From positions 22,820,396 through 22,884,395 of the forward strand of contig JBCNJP010000012.1 of NCBI GenBank assembly GCA_039602395.1: a DNA stretch of 64,000 nucleotides, written 5' to 3'. Within the stretch, counting starts at the first letter, position 1; each line of letters begins with the position of its first letter. Below the pieces are notes generated by a model, which worked only from the letters and a program-made list of their open reading frames with translations, made no database searches and was not told the origin of the DNA. A program made the position numbers and the translations under genes. Positions 1 to 10,937 of the stretch are shown here, piece by piece. This stretch comes from Deinandra increscens subsp. villosa (lineage: Eukaryota > Streptophyta > Magnoliopsida > Asterales > Asteraceae).

Positions 1-985
1 TATAAATTTGGATATAACCTTAAAAAGATAAACTAAAAAGAAAATAATTTAATATAAAATTAAATGAGAGGCGTTAAAAAGGAACAAAATAATAAAAAGT
101 GTAAAAGAAGAGTGGTAGTAGAAAAGGAGACAAAAGTTGGCACACCTATAGGCTATATATGTAAATATTTATATACTATGTCGCTATCCATAACGGCATG
201 CATGTATATATATGTGTGTATGTATATCTATCATAAACTGATCCCGCCGACCTACTATACTTTCATTAAGATAGGGTGTAGGTGCATACGACAACAGCTG
301 AGAAGATGCCATTTACTTGTCATTCAGTGTCCCCGTCAAATAACGGTACAAGTGCTTGCTCTTAAATACCACTTATATTTATCAAAAAAAGTTATTTTAT
401 TGAGGGTAAAATAACAAAATGATCGTAAATATTTTGGTATTTTGTTAAATTACCAAATTTTGGTATTTTGTTAATAAAATCAGTAAATTATTTTTTAAGT
501 GTACTTGAGTTTCTGATTCTCATGATGGTTTTTATACATAATGTAAATAAAATCAATATTAATAAATATTAATATGTCATAATGTTTTTTTGAACTACCG
601 TATTCTTCAAAGGTAAATTCATATATAGACGAAGTTGATGTGTATAGATAGCTACGGTACAACAACGAGAAGTTTTTTTTTTCTTTGCTACAGAAGGTAT
701 AGTATTTTTTTTTTTTTTGTATTCTTTATTTTTTGTTTTTTGCTTTTTGTTTTTATCCAAGAACAATGAGTTTAACACATAATTTGGTAGTGTAACGGGT
801 AAAGTCGTGTAATATAATTTTGGCGTTGTTACGTAGGCTTTTTGTATTGCTACAGTAGCTACAGTACAAAAAAATTGCCTTATTCTTTGGTTCTTCGCTT
901 TTATCCAAGCGCAACAAGTTAAGCACATAAGTTGGTGGTATAACATGTAAAGTCGTGTAATGTAACTTTTAGATTACAGGCTAAC
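1..985. other. AT-rich intergenic DNA, no gene seen
   Basis: No reading frame here has recognisable protein motifs. The open frames are short, lysine- or tyrosine-rich and follow from low-complexity A/T tracts. The only structure seen is the diverged direct duplication listed separately. Confidence 0.6.
650..970. repeat. Diverged direct duplication
   Basis: Two copies, about 650-825 and 857-970, both start with AGCTACRGTACAA. Both pass through a T-rich tract and contain ATCCAAG, then AACACATAA or AGCACATAA, then GTAAAGTCGTGTAAT. The copies differ by many substitutions and by the length of the T tract, so the duplication is old. Its origin is unknown. Confidence 0.6.
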
Positions 986-2080
986 TGTCACACCCTCAAT
1001 TTCCAATAACGGAGTTTTACCGTGTGGGTGTGAACCAGACCAGGACCCAAGTCATTAGTTACATCAAACATAAATTAAGGTTTAAAATGTAAATATATTC
1101 TGAAAATACCAAAATCAGAGTTTAAAGTCTAGCGGAAGCACATAAAAGTAATTGTTGCGCAAAACAGGCGCCCGTTAAGTAAATTATCAGTTAAATTTTT
1201 TAGAAAGGTTTAAAGCAAGTCCCAAATAAAAATATTTTAGCCAACGTACGTGCTCAAAAATCAGATACTCCTAGCGACCTGCAAAGAATGCACAAGAAGC
1301 ATGTGTAAACTAATGTTGGTGAGTTCACTAAAGTAATGTACACGCAAGTGTATACTAATGTTTCATGGATACGATAGCTTATCCATATATAATAATGTCA
1401 CATGAACACGACAGCTATCGTTCGTTATTAGTAAATTAAGAATTAAAGAATAAACCATATAGTAGTTGCTAGCCTATTTTCATGTCACTAAATGGTTCGT
1501 ATCCGAAGCTGACTAGTGCACGTAGGAGTAACCTACGCGTTTTGCTTTCCCCGTGTCCACCAGAACAATGGTATGTTTAGGGTGACATTAATCTCAGCCC
1601 AACTGCCAGTCGGGTGGTGCATCTCGTGCCCGCTGAGTGGGGTTTGTCAAACCCCAGTAGTACTACTTAATTTCACCTCGATATTTCACTATTAACGGTT
1701 CGAATTGTATGAATTTAGGTTGGTGTAACATTCTAGTGAGCATGCGATATATTGTTGTTTTATCTTTAATTGTAAAGCAAACAGTTTAGCATTGTGTGTT
1801 ACCATCTCAAACCGGATGTAACGTAAGCGGGGTTGTGGTACTCACCTTAGGGTGCGCTGCACCAAGTTTAATAAGACTCCGATTCTCGAGTAACTACTGA
1901 TCCTCTATAGAATTTACATACGTAAGTGTGTGACTGTACATGAGTGACATAGCCTAAATGACGGGTTGTTATCAAATAAATCCAAGTATGTCGTGTGTGA
2001 TAATTTTCTACACGTGATGAAAATCGTTTATTCGAAATGAGTTGGAGCCGACATTTAGCCACAGCCACAAGGTTTTATAA
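986..2080 (-). repeat. LTR-like fragment (Ty3/gypsy type)
   Basis: The left edge reads TGTCACACCCTCAATTTCC. This is the same kind of terminus (TGTCACACCC) as both LTRs of the gypsy element at 14577-28994. Inside, phrases such as GGTGAGTTCACT and TACTCACCTTAGG resemble phrases in those LTRs. The right edge is not defined and there is no partner LTR or coding region, so this is probably a solo LTR or truncated fragment. Confidence 0.35.
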
Positions 2081-2317
2081 AAGGTGATGTGAGTATATTA
2101 TTATCAATAATATATGTTCAGGAGATCAAGTAAAACGTATGTGTTCATATATATAAATATATATGCATAGACAAGAGTGTGAAGCGTCATAACGAATCCA
2201 CACAAAAAATATATACATCTTACCTATAAATATTTTGTGTCAAAATTTCAAGATTTTTAAAAGAACTCTAATTGCCCATAATTCAAATATACATATTTAT
2301 TTACTCTGTCACCAAAA

Positions 2318-2440
2318 TAGATTTTCAGAATATACTCATGTATATATATAAGGCCATGGTAATGAATCAAATATATATATATATATATAATAGATTTTCA
2401 GAATATACTCATGTATATATATAAGGCCATGGTAATGAAT

Positions 2441-2495
<55 letters not shown>
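2318..2495. repeat. 73-bp tandem duplication ending in a (TA)n tract
   Basis: The segment starting TAGATTTTCAGAATATACTC at 2318 is repeated from 2391 with near identity, including the internal AAGGCCATGGTAATGAATCA. Each copy ends in (TA)n. The second tract is much longer (about 2445-2494), as expected from slippage. Confidence 0.85.
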
Positions 2496-2498
<3 letters not shown>

Positions 2499-2713
2499 TA
2501 AAACTATGTTATAAACACAATAACGTTACAATACAATTTCATTTATTTAAAACATAACGCTTTCATAGGATAACAATACCACGAGTACTCTAACGGGGTC
2601 AACGACTCTAAGCAAGCTTCGCGGGTCAAGATTTTAGAGACATTTAATTGTGCTTTTGGGTTTTAGGCTAAAACAAGTTGAAATTGTGCTAAAAACAAAA
2701 CAACAAAAAAAAT

Positions 2714-2782
2714 GGTGGTCACGGGAGTCGGACCCGTGACCTCAAGTTCGAATTGCAGCTCTCTATCCACTGAGCTAGGTCG
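2714..2782 (-). repeat. tRNA-like module (SINE head or tRNA pseudogene)
   Basis: Read on the minus strand, the segment has an A-box-like TAGCTCAGTGG (2768-2778) and, about 35 bases on, a B-box-like GGGTCCGACTCCC (2723-2735). That is tRNA spacing. A T-rich stretch follows on the minus strand, as in tRNA-derived SINEs. There is no clean acceptor stem, so it is not a functional tRNA gene. Confidence 0.5.
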
Positions 2783-3250
2783 TCGTTGGTAAAGAGATTC
2801 GAAAGGTATATGTTTTACCCATTCAGAGGCGCCAGAACCGATTCAGTGCGGAGCACTGAGCTTAGCCACTAGGATGGTCCCTAAGTTTGGTTTTTTAATA
2901 ATTGATAAATTATTTAACACGATGTGCAGCCCTGTCATCATCTTCATTTTAATCCTACACCCGTCGGACCTCCATGGAAATTTTGAGAAACTTTTACAGG
3001 GGCATGACCGATCAAGTAGAGCCATTGTAATGCTAACAAAGAGGAAAGGAAACGAATACAAGGGAGTTGTGGGTTACCTCTAGTGTGAAACAAACACCGA
3101 AACGAAAACAGTGATGAACGTTTGTCGACTCGATGCCTGATGTCTAACTGCTGCTGTAGTCCTTGAGGGTGAGTAGCGATGCAACTTTAGGTGGCGACGT
3201 GTGCCCGATGTCTATTGAACCATATACTCACGTGGATGGCCGAAAATTTC
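2783..3250. other. Unassigned low-copy-looking sequence
   Basis: This stretch is less AT-biased than its surroundings and has overlapping short open frames on both strands (plus 2874-3083, minus 2843-3061) with no motif I recognise. It forms the left flank of the hAT insertion. It could be old host sequence or a fragment of another repeat. Confidence 0.3.
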
Positions 3251-3375
3251 CTCCGGTGCAGGGGCGGATTTACATATATATGTACGTATTCACAGGAATA
3301 CAGTCATTTTTCTTATCCACGTAGAACCGTATGTACAAATTTTGCGAGTGACTACATTCTTTTTTTTGTGGGTGA

Positions 3376-3408
<33 letters not shown>

Positions 3409-3411
<3 letters not shown>

Positions 3412-4172
3412 GAAGGATCAAATAAAAACAAGATGTTATTGCGAAAACAAGAAAACAAATATTAAAACCTCTATAACTTCCTCATACGATAATATTTTTT
3501 AAAAAAATTTGCACCAAAAGTCTTAAAATTATGTCACCTTTAATTCTGGGGAAAAAAATTAAAAATATAAAATTTCGTGATTTTTTTTATTATTGCACAT
3601 GTGCAATAATACGTATTAATTATATTACACATGTGCAATATTAACAAAAAAATGTTAATTTTTTTTTAAATTTTCCAGAATTAAAGATAACAGAATTATA
3701 AGATCTATGGTATAATTTTTTATCAAAAATATTAACGTATGAAAAAGTTATAGAGGTTTTAATATTATTGCACATGTGCAATAATAAATTTTTATTGCAC
3801 ATGTGCAATAATAAAAAAATAAAAAAAAATGTTGATTTTTTTTTAATTTTCTCCAGAATTAAAGATAACAGAATTATAAGATTTATGGTGCAATTTTTTA
3901 TAAAAAATTTTAACATATGAAAAAAGTTATAAAGGTTTTAATATTATTGCATATGTGCAATAATAATAATAATAAAAATTATTGCACTTGTGCAATAATA
4001 ATTTTTAAAAGAATTTGATTATTTTTTAAATTTTTTCCCATAACTAAAGATAACATAATTTTAAGGATTTTGGTGCAAAATTTTTATAAAAATATTAACG
4101 TATGAAAAAGTTATAGAGGTTTTAATATTTGTTTTCGTGTTTTCGCAATAAAAGTTGTTTTCACATGATCCT

Positions 4173-4177
<5 letters not shown>
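3409..4177. mobile_element. Foldback element in (TA)n, nested in the hAT
   Basis: The left arm starts GGGGAAGGATCA and the right arm, inverted, starts GGGTAAGGATCA. The arms match for about 170 bp, including ATTGCGAAAACA and AAAACCTCTATAACTT. (TA)n lies on both sides (3379-3408 and 4178-4229). The interior holds about three tandem versions of the arm, each with the palindrome TTATTGCACATGTGCAATAA or a variant. It belongs with the other (TA)n-bounded elements at 8863-13860. No coding capacity is seen. Confidence 0.75.

Positions 4178-4229
<52 letters not shown>
4178..4229. repeat. (TA)n microsatellite
   Basis: An uninterrupted TA tract of about 50 bp borders the nested foldback element. A shorter one (3379-3408) borders its other side. 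Confidence 0.95.
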
Positions 4230-4230
<1 letters not shown>

Positions 4231-4261
4231 AACGAAATAGTACCAATAAAAGCATTCTGTC

Positions 4262-4345
4262 GTAGTGGTCACAACTTATTGCAAAATTTTGCGCGCTTGG
4301 TAAATTGGCGCAGGTTCAAACCCAATTGCTGCCCACTTTGTAGAA
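4262..4345 (+). repeat. tRNA-like module inside the hAT
   Basis: The segment has an A-box-like GTAGTGGTCACAAC and, about 45 bases on, GGTTCAAACCC, a good B-box. The next bases (AATTGCTGCCC) do not complete an acceptor stem. It is likely a SINE head or tRNA-derived fragment in the transposon's 5' region. Whether it drives Pol III transcription is unknown. Confidence 0.4.
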
Positions 4346-4439
4346 GCCCACAGCCCAATCTAATTTGTTGAGCACTCTCACGATTAAAACAAGACCAACT
4401 ATTAATATTAAAAAAAAACCTGCGATTAAAAAAACCCTA

Positions 4440-4822
4440 GGATTGCATTCTTCTCCTGCCTTCTACTGTTCTACGTAAGCTAACTTTTAGTTTTTCTTCT
4501 TGAATTTTTTTCCATCATACTAATCTTGAGATTTTTTGTTTTTGATCTTACAAAGGAACAAGACAAACCAAAACTCAAAATTCTAGTTTCTCAACTTCAC
4601 AATTCTTCAAGGTTAGTCTTTAAATCCTTTTTTTTTCAATTACAGTTTATTAGTCTACATGTCTAAAATCTTAACGGAATGATGGATGATTAGTTTTATT
4701 GTTGATTCATATTCTTATTTTTGATTTGTTTACGCATTATTAGTTTAGGAATTGATATAATTAGACAAATTTTAGTTGCAATTTTGATGATTTATTGAAA
4801 CTTGAACTTGAATATTAGGTTT
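4440..4822 (+). other. Probable 5' UTR of the hAT transposase with an intron
   Basis: A plausible donor (CAAG|GTTAGT, intron start 4612) and an acceptor (ATATTAG|GTTT, intron end 4818) lie just before the transposase ATG at 4823. Between them is a T-rich, TGAT-rich stretch typical of plant introns. This is inferred from sequence only. Confidence 0.4.
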
Positions 4823-7146
4823 ATGGAGAAATATTATCAAAGTATACCATCCAAAATTGAATCGTCATCTTCAAATATGAAATCCACCAAAATAGATTTG
4901 AATGATCTTCCATCGGATCCCTTTGAAAGAAAACCAATTTCATCTTATCACCCTACTCAAAAAGATGACATTAGACGAGCATACTTGTCAAAAGGTCCAT
5001 GTCAACCAAAAGTGAAAGAATTTCCACAAAGAGATTTTAGTGGTAAAGCAAGACGTTTTAAGAAGGAATGGTTTCAAAAATATGGAAACTGGTTAGAATA
5101 TAGTGTCAAAGCTGATAAAGCGTATTGTTTGTATTGTTACTTGTTTAGTGAAATTGGACAAAAAGATGCGTTTGTGAGTAAAGGGTTCAATAATTGGAAT
5201 ATGGTCCAATGATTTGATACTCATGTTGGGGATAACAATAGTTGTCATAACAAAGCACGTAAAAAGGCGGAGAACTTGGTTAAAGAAAACCAATCTATAC
5301 ATGCTGCATTTGAAAAACAAACTGAAAAACAAAAAAAAAGAATATAGACTTCGATTAAGTACTTCAGTTAAACTTACCAAAGCATTGTTGAATGGTGGGT
5401 TACCTTTCCGTGGTCATGATGAGTCTGAAAAATCATTGTATAGAGGACATTTTCTAGAGTTGTTAAAGGTGATGGGTGAAATAAATGAAGAAATTGGTAA
5501 AGTTACATTAAATAATGCTCCAAAGAATAGCCAAATGACGGCTCCAACAATCCAAAAAGACATTATGTTATTGTTTTGCGCAGGAAGTATTAAAAATGAT
5601 ATTTTTGAAGAACTTGGTGATGATGTTTTTTCCATATTAGTTGATGAGTCGAGGGATGTATCCAAAAAGGAACAAATGGTTGTAGTATTAAGATATGTTG
5701 ATAAGCTAGGATTTGTGAAGGAGCGATTTATTGGTCTTGTTCATGTCAAGGAAACAACCGCCTTATCTCTTAAACATGCAGTCGATGAATTATTTGCTCA
5801 CTACAATTTGAGTTTGGATAGGGTTAGAGGCCAAGGATATGACGGTGCAAGTAACATGTCCGGTGAATTTAATGGTTTGAAGGCTTTAATTTTGAAAGAA
5901 AATCATTTGGCTTATTTTGTTCATTGTTTTGCTCACCAACTTCAACTTGTCATTGTGGCCCTTGCAAGTAAACATTCTGAAGTTTTCAAATTTTTTGAAG
6001 AAATATCAAAATTATTAAATGTTGTTAGAGCATCCTGCAAAAGAATAGATTTGAGAAGAGAAAAGCAAAGAGCAAAATTAGACTTGGATACTAGGAGTTG
6101 AAACCGGACGTGGAAAGAATCAAGAACTATCACTTTCAAGAGCCGGAGATACACGATGGGGTTCTCATGAAAAAACACTTCTTCGTTTGCTTGATTTATA
6201 TCCTATTATTATTGAAGTGCTTGAATATGTAGAAACTTCGGGATCCGATGGTGCTAGCAAAAGTCAAGCAGATGGACTTCAAGTATACATGGAAACTTTT
6301 AATTTTATATATTATTTGCATTTGATGAAGAATATTTTGGGCATTACTAATAAATTGTCTGAAGCTCTTCAAAGAAAGGATCATGATATATTAAATGCAG
6401 TTGGAATGGTTAAATCAACCAAAAAAGAGTTACAAACTTATAGAATTGATGGTTTTGAGTCACTCTTGGAAGATGTCATTTCTTTTTGTGGGAAGTATGA
6501 GATTGAAACGGTTAACATGGAAGACGAGTATGTTGACCCGAAACCGAGACATCGAAGAAGGAAGACTAACATCACCAATCGTCATCACTACGAGGTTAAC
6601 ATTTTCAACACGATTATGGACATGCAAATTCAAGAGCTTGGAAACCGTTTCAACGAGGTAACCACAGAGTTGCTTACTTTTATGAGTTCTTTGAGCCCGT
6701 GTCGTAACTTTAGCGCCTTTAATATATAAAACTTGTTAAAGTTGGCGGAAATGTATCCGAATGATTTTAATTTTGATGAAAAGGACAAACTCAAGTATGA
6801 ACTCGGTAACTACATTGCTAATGTGAAAGACGGCACGAGGTTTGTTGACATGAATGGGATAAGTGATCTTGCGAAAACGATGGTGGAAACAAGAAAGCAC
6901 ATTGATTATCCATTGGTCTATCGTTTACTGAAGTTATCACTAGTTCTACCGGTTGCAACGGCAAGTGTTGAAAGAAGTTTTTCTTCTATGAAGCATGTGA
7001 AGACGGACTTGCGTAATCGGATGGGTAATGAATACACGAACGATTCTTGCATTTGTTACATTGAGAAAGAGTTCCTTCAAAAGGTTTCGGATGAAGATGT
7101 AATGCAACGTTTTCAAAAGATGAAAACTCGTAGGGAACAACTATAG
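4823..7146 (+). pseudogene. hAT transposase with TTF-type zinc finger, disrupted
   Basis: The start is the ATG at 4823 (MEKYYQS), directly after a predicted splice acceptor. The N-terminal part carries a TTF-type zinc-finger region, with WLEYSVKADKAYCLYCYLF near residues 88-106. The middle contains the transposase core, including a QGYDGASNMSG segment (about 5830-5862) and RAGDTRWGSH (about 6139-6170). The C-terminus has the hAT dimerisation signature, LPVATASVERSFSSMKHVKT (about 6943-7002). Four lesions break it: an in-frame TGA at 5210-5212, a frameshift in the A-run near 5331-5340, a frameshift near 6090-6100 and an in-frame TAA at 6727-6729. Once read through, the length (about 770 residues) fits full-length plant TTF-type hAT proteins. 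In this family the protein binds the terminal repeats and cuts and pastes the element. This copy cannot. Confidence 0.92.
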
Positions 7147-7564
7147 AGGACATTTTTAATTCGTAAAGACTATCGTATCTATATTATGTGTTTTTTGAAT
7201 TCTAATGACGGTGTTTTTTTCATTATTAATTCGTATTAGTATTATGTGGCCGACCCGACCCGAACCGATTTTTTTATATATGTTTATATGAAATTGAAGC
7301 TTTTAAAAATGGTGACTACATTAGAAAAAGATCCTGGATCCGCCACTGCTCCGGTGGGGGTTGATCGATAAAAAAACAAGAGCGGGAGAATTTGAATGGT
7401 TTGACGGAGGTGAACCAAAATGAGATTACTAATTGTAAATCGGTGGCTGGTCAACTAGACCCAAAGATGTAACCAATGCGGAATTGAAGGGAATTATAGT
7501 TGGGTTTAATGAGGGGGCGGTTACCGGAAAAATGGGTTCGGTTGATCATTTTTTTTCTTTCTAA

Positions 7565-8409
7565 GAGCATTCACGGTAGATTCCTTAAAAATTATGTGAG
7601 TGAAAATCTGTATAATTTAAGGTTTGGTTATGAGTGGTTGTGAGTAGAGGAGAGAGAAAAACTTTACAAAATCTGTATATTTGACAAAAAAGTTGGTGAT
7701 TTGCTAAAATTTGAGGATTGGAAGAGAGAGAAAAGGTAATGATAAAGGTATAAAAAGTATTATTTAATTATGGTTGTGAGTGGAAGAGAGAGAAAAAATA
7801 ATAATAAAATAATAAATTATAGGGATAAGGATAAAGAAGCTGATGTGAATGCTAAATGTCTTAAATTGATTTTAGTCAAATGACACAATTAGTCCCTCTT
7901 TAATTCTATATATATACAATCTTAACAACTTCCCCATAAAATTACATAATTGCCACACATTTACTATCTATATAAATATTTTTTGAATCACAATTTTACC
8001 AAAAGCGATTCCAGCTCGGCTGGTTGATTCGCTCTTTATGTTTAAAGTTGACTAGGTTTCGAATCCTACGTTCAAATGTTGGTTGATTCGCTCTTTAGGA
8101 TTAGGTATATATCTTCTAATTCTAATTCACAGCAGGTTTCCTATCTTTATCCTTATAATTTATATTTTTATTATTATTTTTCTTCTCTGTTCCACTCACA
8201 ACCATAATTAAATAATACTTTTTATACATTTATCATTACATTTTCTCTCTCTACCAATCCTCAAATTTTAGCAAATCACCAAACTTTTTGTTAAATATAC
8301 AGATTTTATAAAGTTTTTCTCTCTACTCTACTCACAACCACTCACAACCAAACCTTAAATTATACAGATTTACACTCACATATTTTTTAAGGAACCTACC
8401 GTGAATGCT
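7565..8409. mobile_element. Palindromic MITE with long inverted arms
   Basis: The left arm begins GAGCATTCACGGTAGATTCC and the right arm, inverted, begins TAGCATTCACGGTAGGTTCC. The arms stay similar for about 250-280 bp, through TCTGTATAATTTAAGG, AAATTTGAGGATTGG and GTATTATTTAATTATGG. The centre (about 7850-8130) is unpaired and includes a tRNA-like segment. No clean TSD is visible, so the superfamily is left open. There is no coding capacity. Confidence 0.8.
8005..8100 (+). repeat. tRNA-like segment in the MITE centre, with flanking direct repeat
   Basis: CAGCTCGGCTGG resembles an A-box, and about 30 bases on AGGTTTCGAATCCTACG resembles a B-box with one extra T. The 18-bp phrase TGGTTGATTCGCTCTTTA occurs at about 8020 and again at about 8080, bracketing the B-box. 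This could be the TSD of a tiny insertion or an internal duplication. Confidence 0.35.
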
Positions 8410-8862
8410 ATCAAATGTTTAGTTGACCTCAAATTCATTTCGTTCTCTTCACCACAGAACTCGCCAATACGATCTGCTGCGGCCACAAATTATAAATTCA
8501 TAAAAAACAGCCCCGTTCGAAAACTTTTATATAAATTGTGATTTAAGATGTATTGAACCATTTTTAATTTCTATGTAATGAACCATTTTTAATTTCATGT
8601 TGGTTTCACCATTTGAATTTGAAAGAAATTAAAAATTGGAACACGTAAGAAAATTGACATGGAACTAACTTGGGTCTTTGGGCGGTGGGTTTCCTCTGTA
8701 ATGGATGTGCAACCTAGAGGGTCCTGGTTACTCGCACGGCCTGTGGTCGCAACGTGTTGTGGGTAGCATCGTTTACCATGATGAGACCCCCGAGTAACCG
8801 GGTGTTTGCCGTTCAATATATATATATATTATATATATATACATTATATATATATATATACA
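8410..8862. other. No gene seen
   Basis: This is unassigned sequence between the MITE and the foldback cluster. It holds a small inverted pair (GGTTACTCG and CGAGTAACC, about 8727-8800) and ends in imperfect (TA)n from about 8817. Confidence 0.5.
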
Positions 8863-9374
8863 TAGGTAAAGATCCGTGTAGACCCCTTATTTTTTGTAGA
8901 CCCCGTAGACCCCTTATAAAACTCAATAAAACTCAATAAAACTCAATAAAACTCAATAAAACTCATTAAAACTCACTAAAAATAAAACTCAGTTTTGTTA
9001 ATTTAGTTTTTTTATTTGCGATAAGCTTTTAAGAACAAAAAAAAAAGACAATTAAAAAAAAGAAAAATGAAAAACATTAAAAATTGAACATTTTAAGACA
9101 ATGAGTTTTAAAAATCAATGAGTTTAAAACTCAATAAACTCAATAAAACTCAGTGTCGCGTTTAAAACTCATTATTTTAAAACTCATTGTCTTAAAATAT
9201 TCGATTTTTAATGTTTTTTGTTCTTTTTTTAATTTATTTATTTATTTTTCTGGTTCTTAAAAGCTTATCGTAATAAAAAAACAAATTTACAACACTGATT
9301 TTTATTTTTATTGAGTTTTATAGGGGTCTACGGGGTCTACAAAATTTAAGGGGTCTACACGGAACCCTTCCCTA
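8863..9374. mobile_element. Foldback element A in (TA)n
   Basis: The left arm starts GGTAAAGATCCGTGTAGACC and the right arm, inverted, starts GGGAAGGGTTCCGTGTAGAC. The whole element is close to a palindrome, with both arms passing through GTAGACCCCGTAGACCCC, TATAAAACTCAATAAAA and CGATAAGCTTTTAAGAAC. TA tracts abut both ends. It is non-coding. Confidence 0.85.
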
Positions 9375-9396
9375 TATATATATATATATATATATA

Positions 9397-9585
9397 GGGA
9401 GAGGATCATTTGAGAACCAATTTGATTTGAGAACTAAAAAGAACTAATTTTGAGTCACATGTTTATTACATGTATCCCCCCTCCCATGAATTGTAGTGCC
9501 CCCCCCCCCCCCCCCCCTGAAATTTGTGGTTGAGATTTAGTTCTCAAAAGTTCTCAAAATAAAAAGTTCTCATTTAAACCTAACC

Positions 9586-9588
<3 letters not shown>
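9397..9588. mobile_element. Foldback element B in (TA)n
   Basis: The left end is GGGAGAGGATCATTTGAGAA and the right end, inverted, is GAGGGTTAGGTTTAAATGAG. Both arms carry TGAGAACT repeats. A run of 19 C (9499-9517) sits in the middle. TA tracts flank it on both sides and it is non-coding. Confidence 0.7.
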
Positions 9589-9640
<52 letters not shown>

Positions 9641-9644
<4 letters not shown>

Positions 9645-9827
9645 AAAGTTCATTGTAGACACCCCTATAAGTGTAGACATGTAGACACCCTTAATTACCA
9701 TTAGATCTCTTGATCTAATGGTTGTGATTAATTTTCTTTTTCCTTTTTTTCTTTTTTCTCACTTTTCAGAAAATTTCACATGTGAAATAGAGTTTTTCAC
9801 ATGTGAAAGTGTCTACAATGAACCTCA
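9641..9827 (+). mobile_element. Short (TA)n-bounded element C
   Basis: It starts GTGAAAAGTTCATTGTAGAC and ends GTCTACAATGAACCTCA. It contains the palindromes TTAGATC..GATCTAA and TTTCACATGTGAAA. It is a near copy, in the opposite orientation, of element E (10611-10801). TA tracts lie on both sides. Confidence 0.8.
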
Positions 9828-9840
9828 TATATATATATAT

Positions 9841-10544
9841 GGTGAGGTTCATTGTAGACCCCTTAAAAATTGTAGACCCTGTAGACCCTATATTGTTTTC
9901 TATAAAACTCACTAAAATTATAAATCTCATTGTTGTTATGGTGAGGTTTATTGTAGATCCCTTAAAAATTATAGACCCTGTAGACCCCTATATTGTTTTC
10001 TATAAACTCACTAAAATTATAAATCTCATTGCTGTTGAGTTTGGTTATTTTTTATGCGATAAGTTTTTATAAATATAAAGAAAACCTAGAAAGTTATTGG
10101 ACACACTGAAATATAATTGTTATTAAAAATGTTGTATTATTCTATAAAACTCACTAAAAATTATAAAACTCATTGTTGAGTTTTAAAACTCACTGTTGTG
10201 TTTAAAACTCACTAAAACTTTAAAAATCAATGTTCTATAAAACTCATTGAAAATTATAAAACTCACTCTTAAGTTTAAAACTCATTGTTTTTAAAACTCA
10301 CTGCAACTTTAAAAATTGATGTTCTATAAAACTCATTGAAAATTATAATTTGAAATAAAGAAAATAAAAAATAAAGAAAAAACTAAAAACTTTATATAAA
10401 ACCCTAAATTAAAATATAAAGATAGAAATATGACAGAATAAAAAAAAGTTTAAAAAAAAAACAAATTTAACAGCAATGAGTTTTATAATTTTTAGTGAGT
10501 TTTAAGGGGTACACTTTTTAAGGGGTCTACAATGAACTTTTGAC
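9841..10544. mobile_element. Foldback element D in (TA)n
   Basis: The left end is GGTGAGGTTCATTGTAGACC and the right end, inverted, is GTCAAAAGTTCATTGTAGAC. The left arm has an extra tandem copy of about 100 bp (from about 9940). The interior is rich in AAAACTCACT and AAAACTCATTG repeats, as in element A. Its ends match those of C and E although its interior differs. Confidence 0.75.
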
Positions 10545-10610
<66 letters not shown>

Positions 10611-10614
<4 letters not shown>

Positions 10615-10801
10615 GAGGTTCATTGTAGACACTTTCGCATGTGAAGTGACTCTTTTTCACATGTGAAAGTTTCTAATTAATGAGAAAAAAGAAAAAAAAG
10701 AAAAAGGAAATTAATCACAACCATTAGATCAAAAGATCTAATGGTGAAAGAAGGTGTCTACATGTCTACACTTATTAGGGTGTCTACAATGAACTTTTCA
10801 C
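10611..10801 (-). mobile_element. Short (TA)n-bounded element E, inverted copy of C
   Basis: It runs from GGGTGAGGTTCATTGTAGAC to TCTACAATGAACTTTTCAC. Read on the minus strand it aligns with element C along its length, including GTGTAGACATGTAGACACC and CCATTAGATC. TA tracts flank it. C, D and E therefore form an inverted pair around a related element. Confidence 0.8.
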
Positions 10802-10864
<63 letters not shown>

Positions 10865-10937
10865 GAAGGGTAAAATGGAAACCCTCTTGAGTGAAGGAAA
10901 CCAAAGAACCTCAATCTTGACCCTTGATCTTGTTAAT

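Larger units (their letters stand above)
3259..7348 (+). mobile_element. hAT-superfamily DNA transposon with 8-bp TSD
   Basis: The left end begins CAGGGGCGGATTTAC and the right end is the inverse of CAGTGGCGGATCCAGG, so the short terminal inverted repeats share CAGNGGCGGAT. The 8 bases before the element (3251-3258, CTCCGGTG) are repeated exactly after it (7349-7356). An 8-bp TSD and CAG-type termini are diagnostic of hAT. The 4,090-bp interior holds a transposase pseudogene with a TTF-type zinc finger at its N-terminus and a hAT dimerisation domain at its C-terminus. The upstream 1.5 kb contains a nested foldback element and a tRNA-like module. The perfect TSD implies a fairly recent insertion, but the transposase is dead, so it was probably mobilised in trans or decayed afterwards. 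Confidence 0.93.

Noticed and set aside
2843..3083. Host gene exon in overlapping frames on both strands
   Set aside because: No splice context, domain or codon pattern supports it. Kept only as unassigned sequence.
3191..3458. Open frames with isoleucine/tyrosine runs on both strands
   Set aside because: They are translations of the (TA)n tract. The same applies at 4129-4371, 8754-8939 and 49006-49245.
3593..3998. CRISPR-like array of palindromic repeats
   Set aside because: The repeats are internal parts of a foldback element with unequal spacing in plant DNA. There are no unique spacers of constant length and no cas genes.
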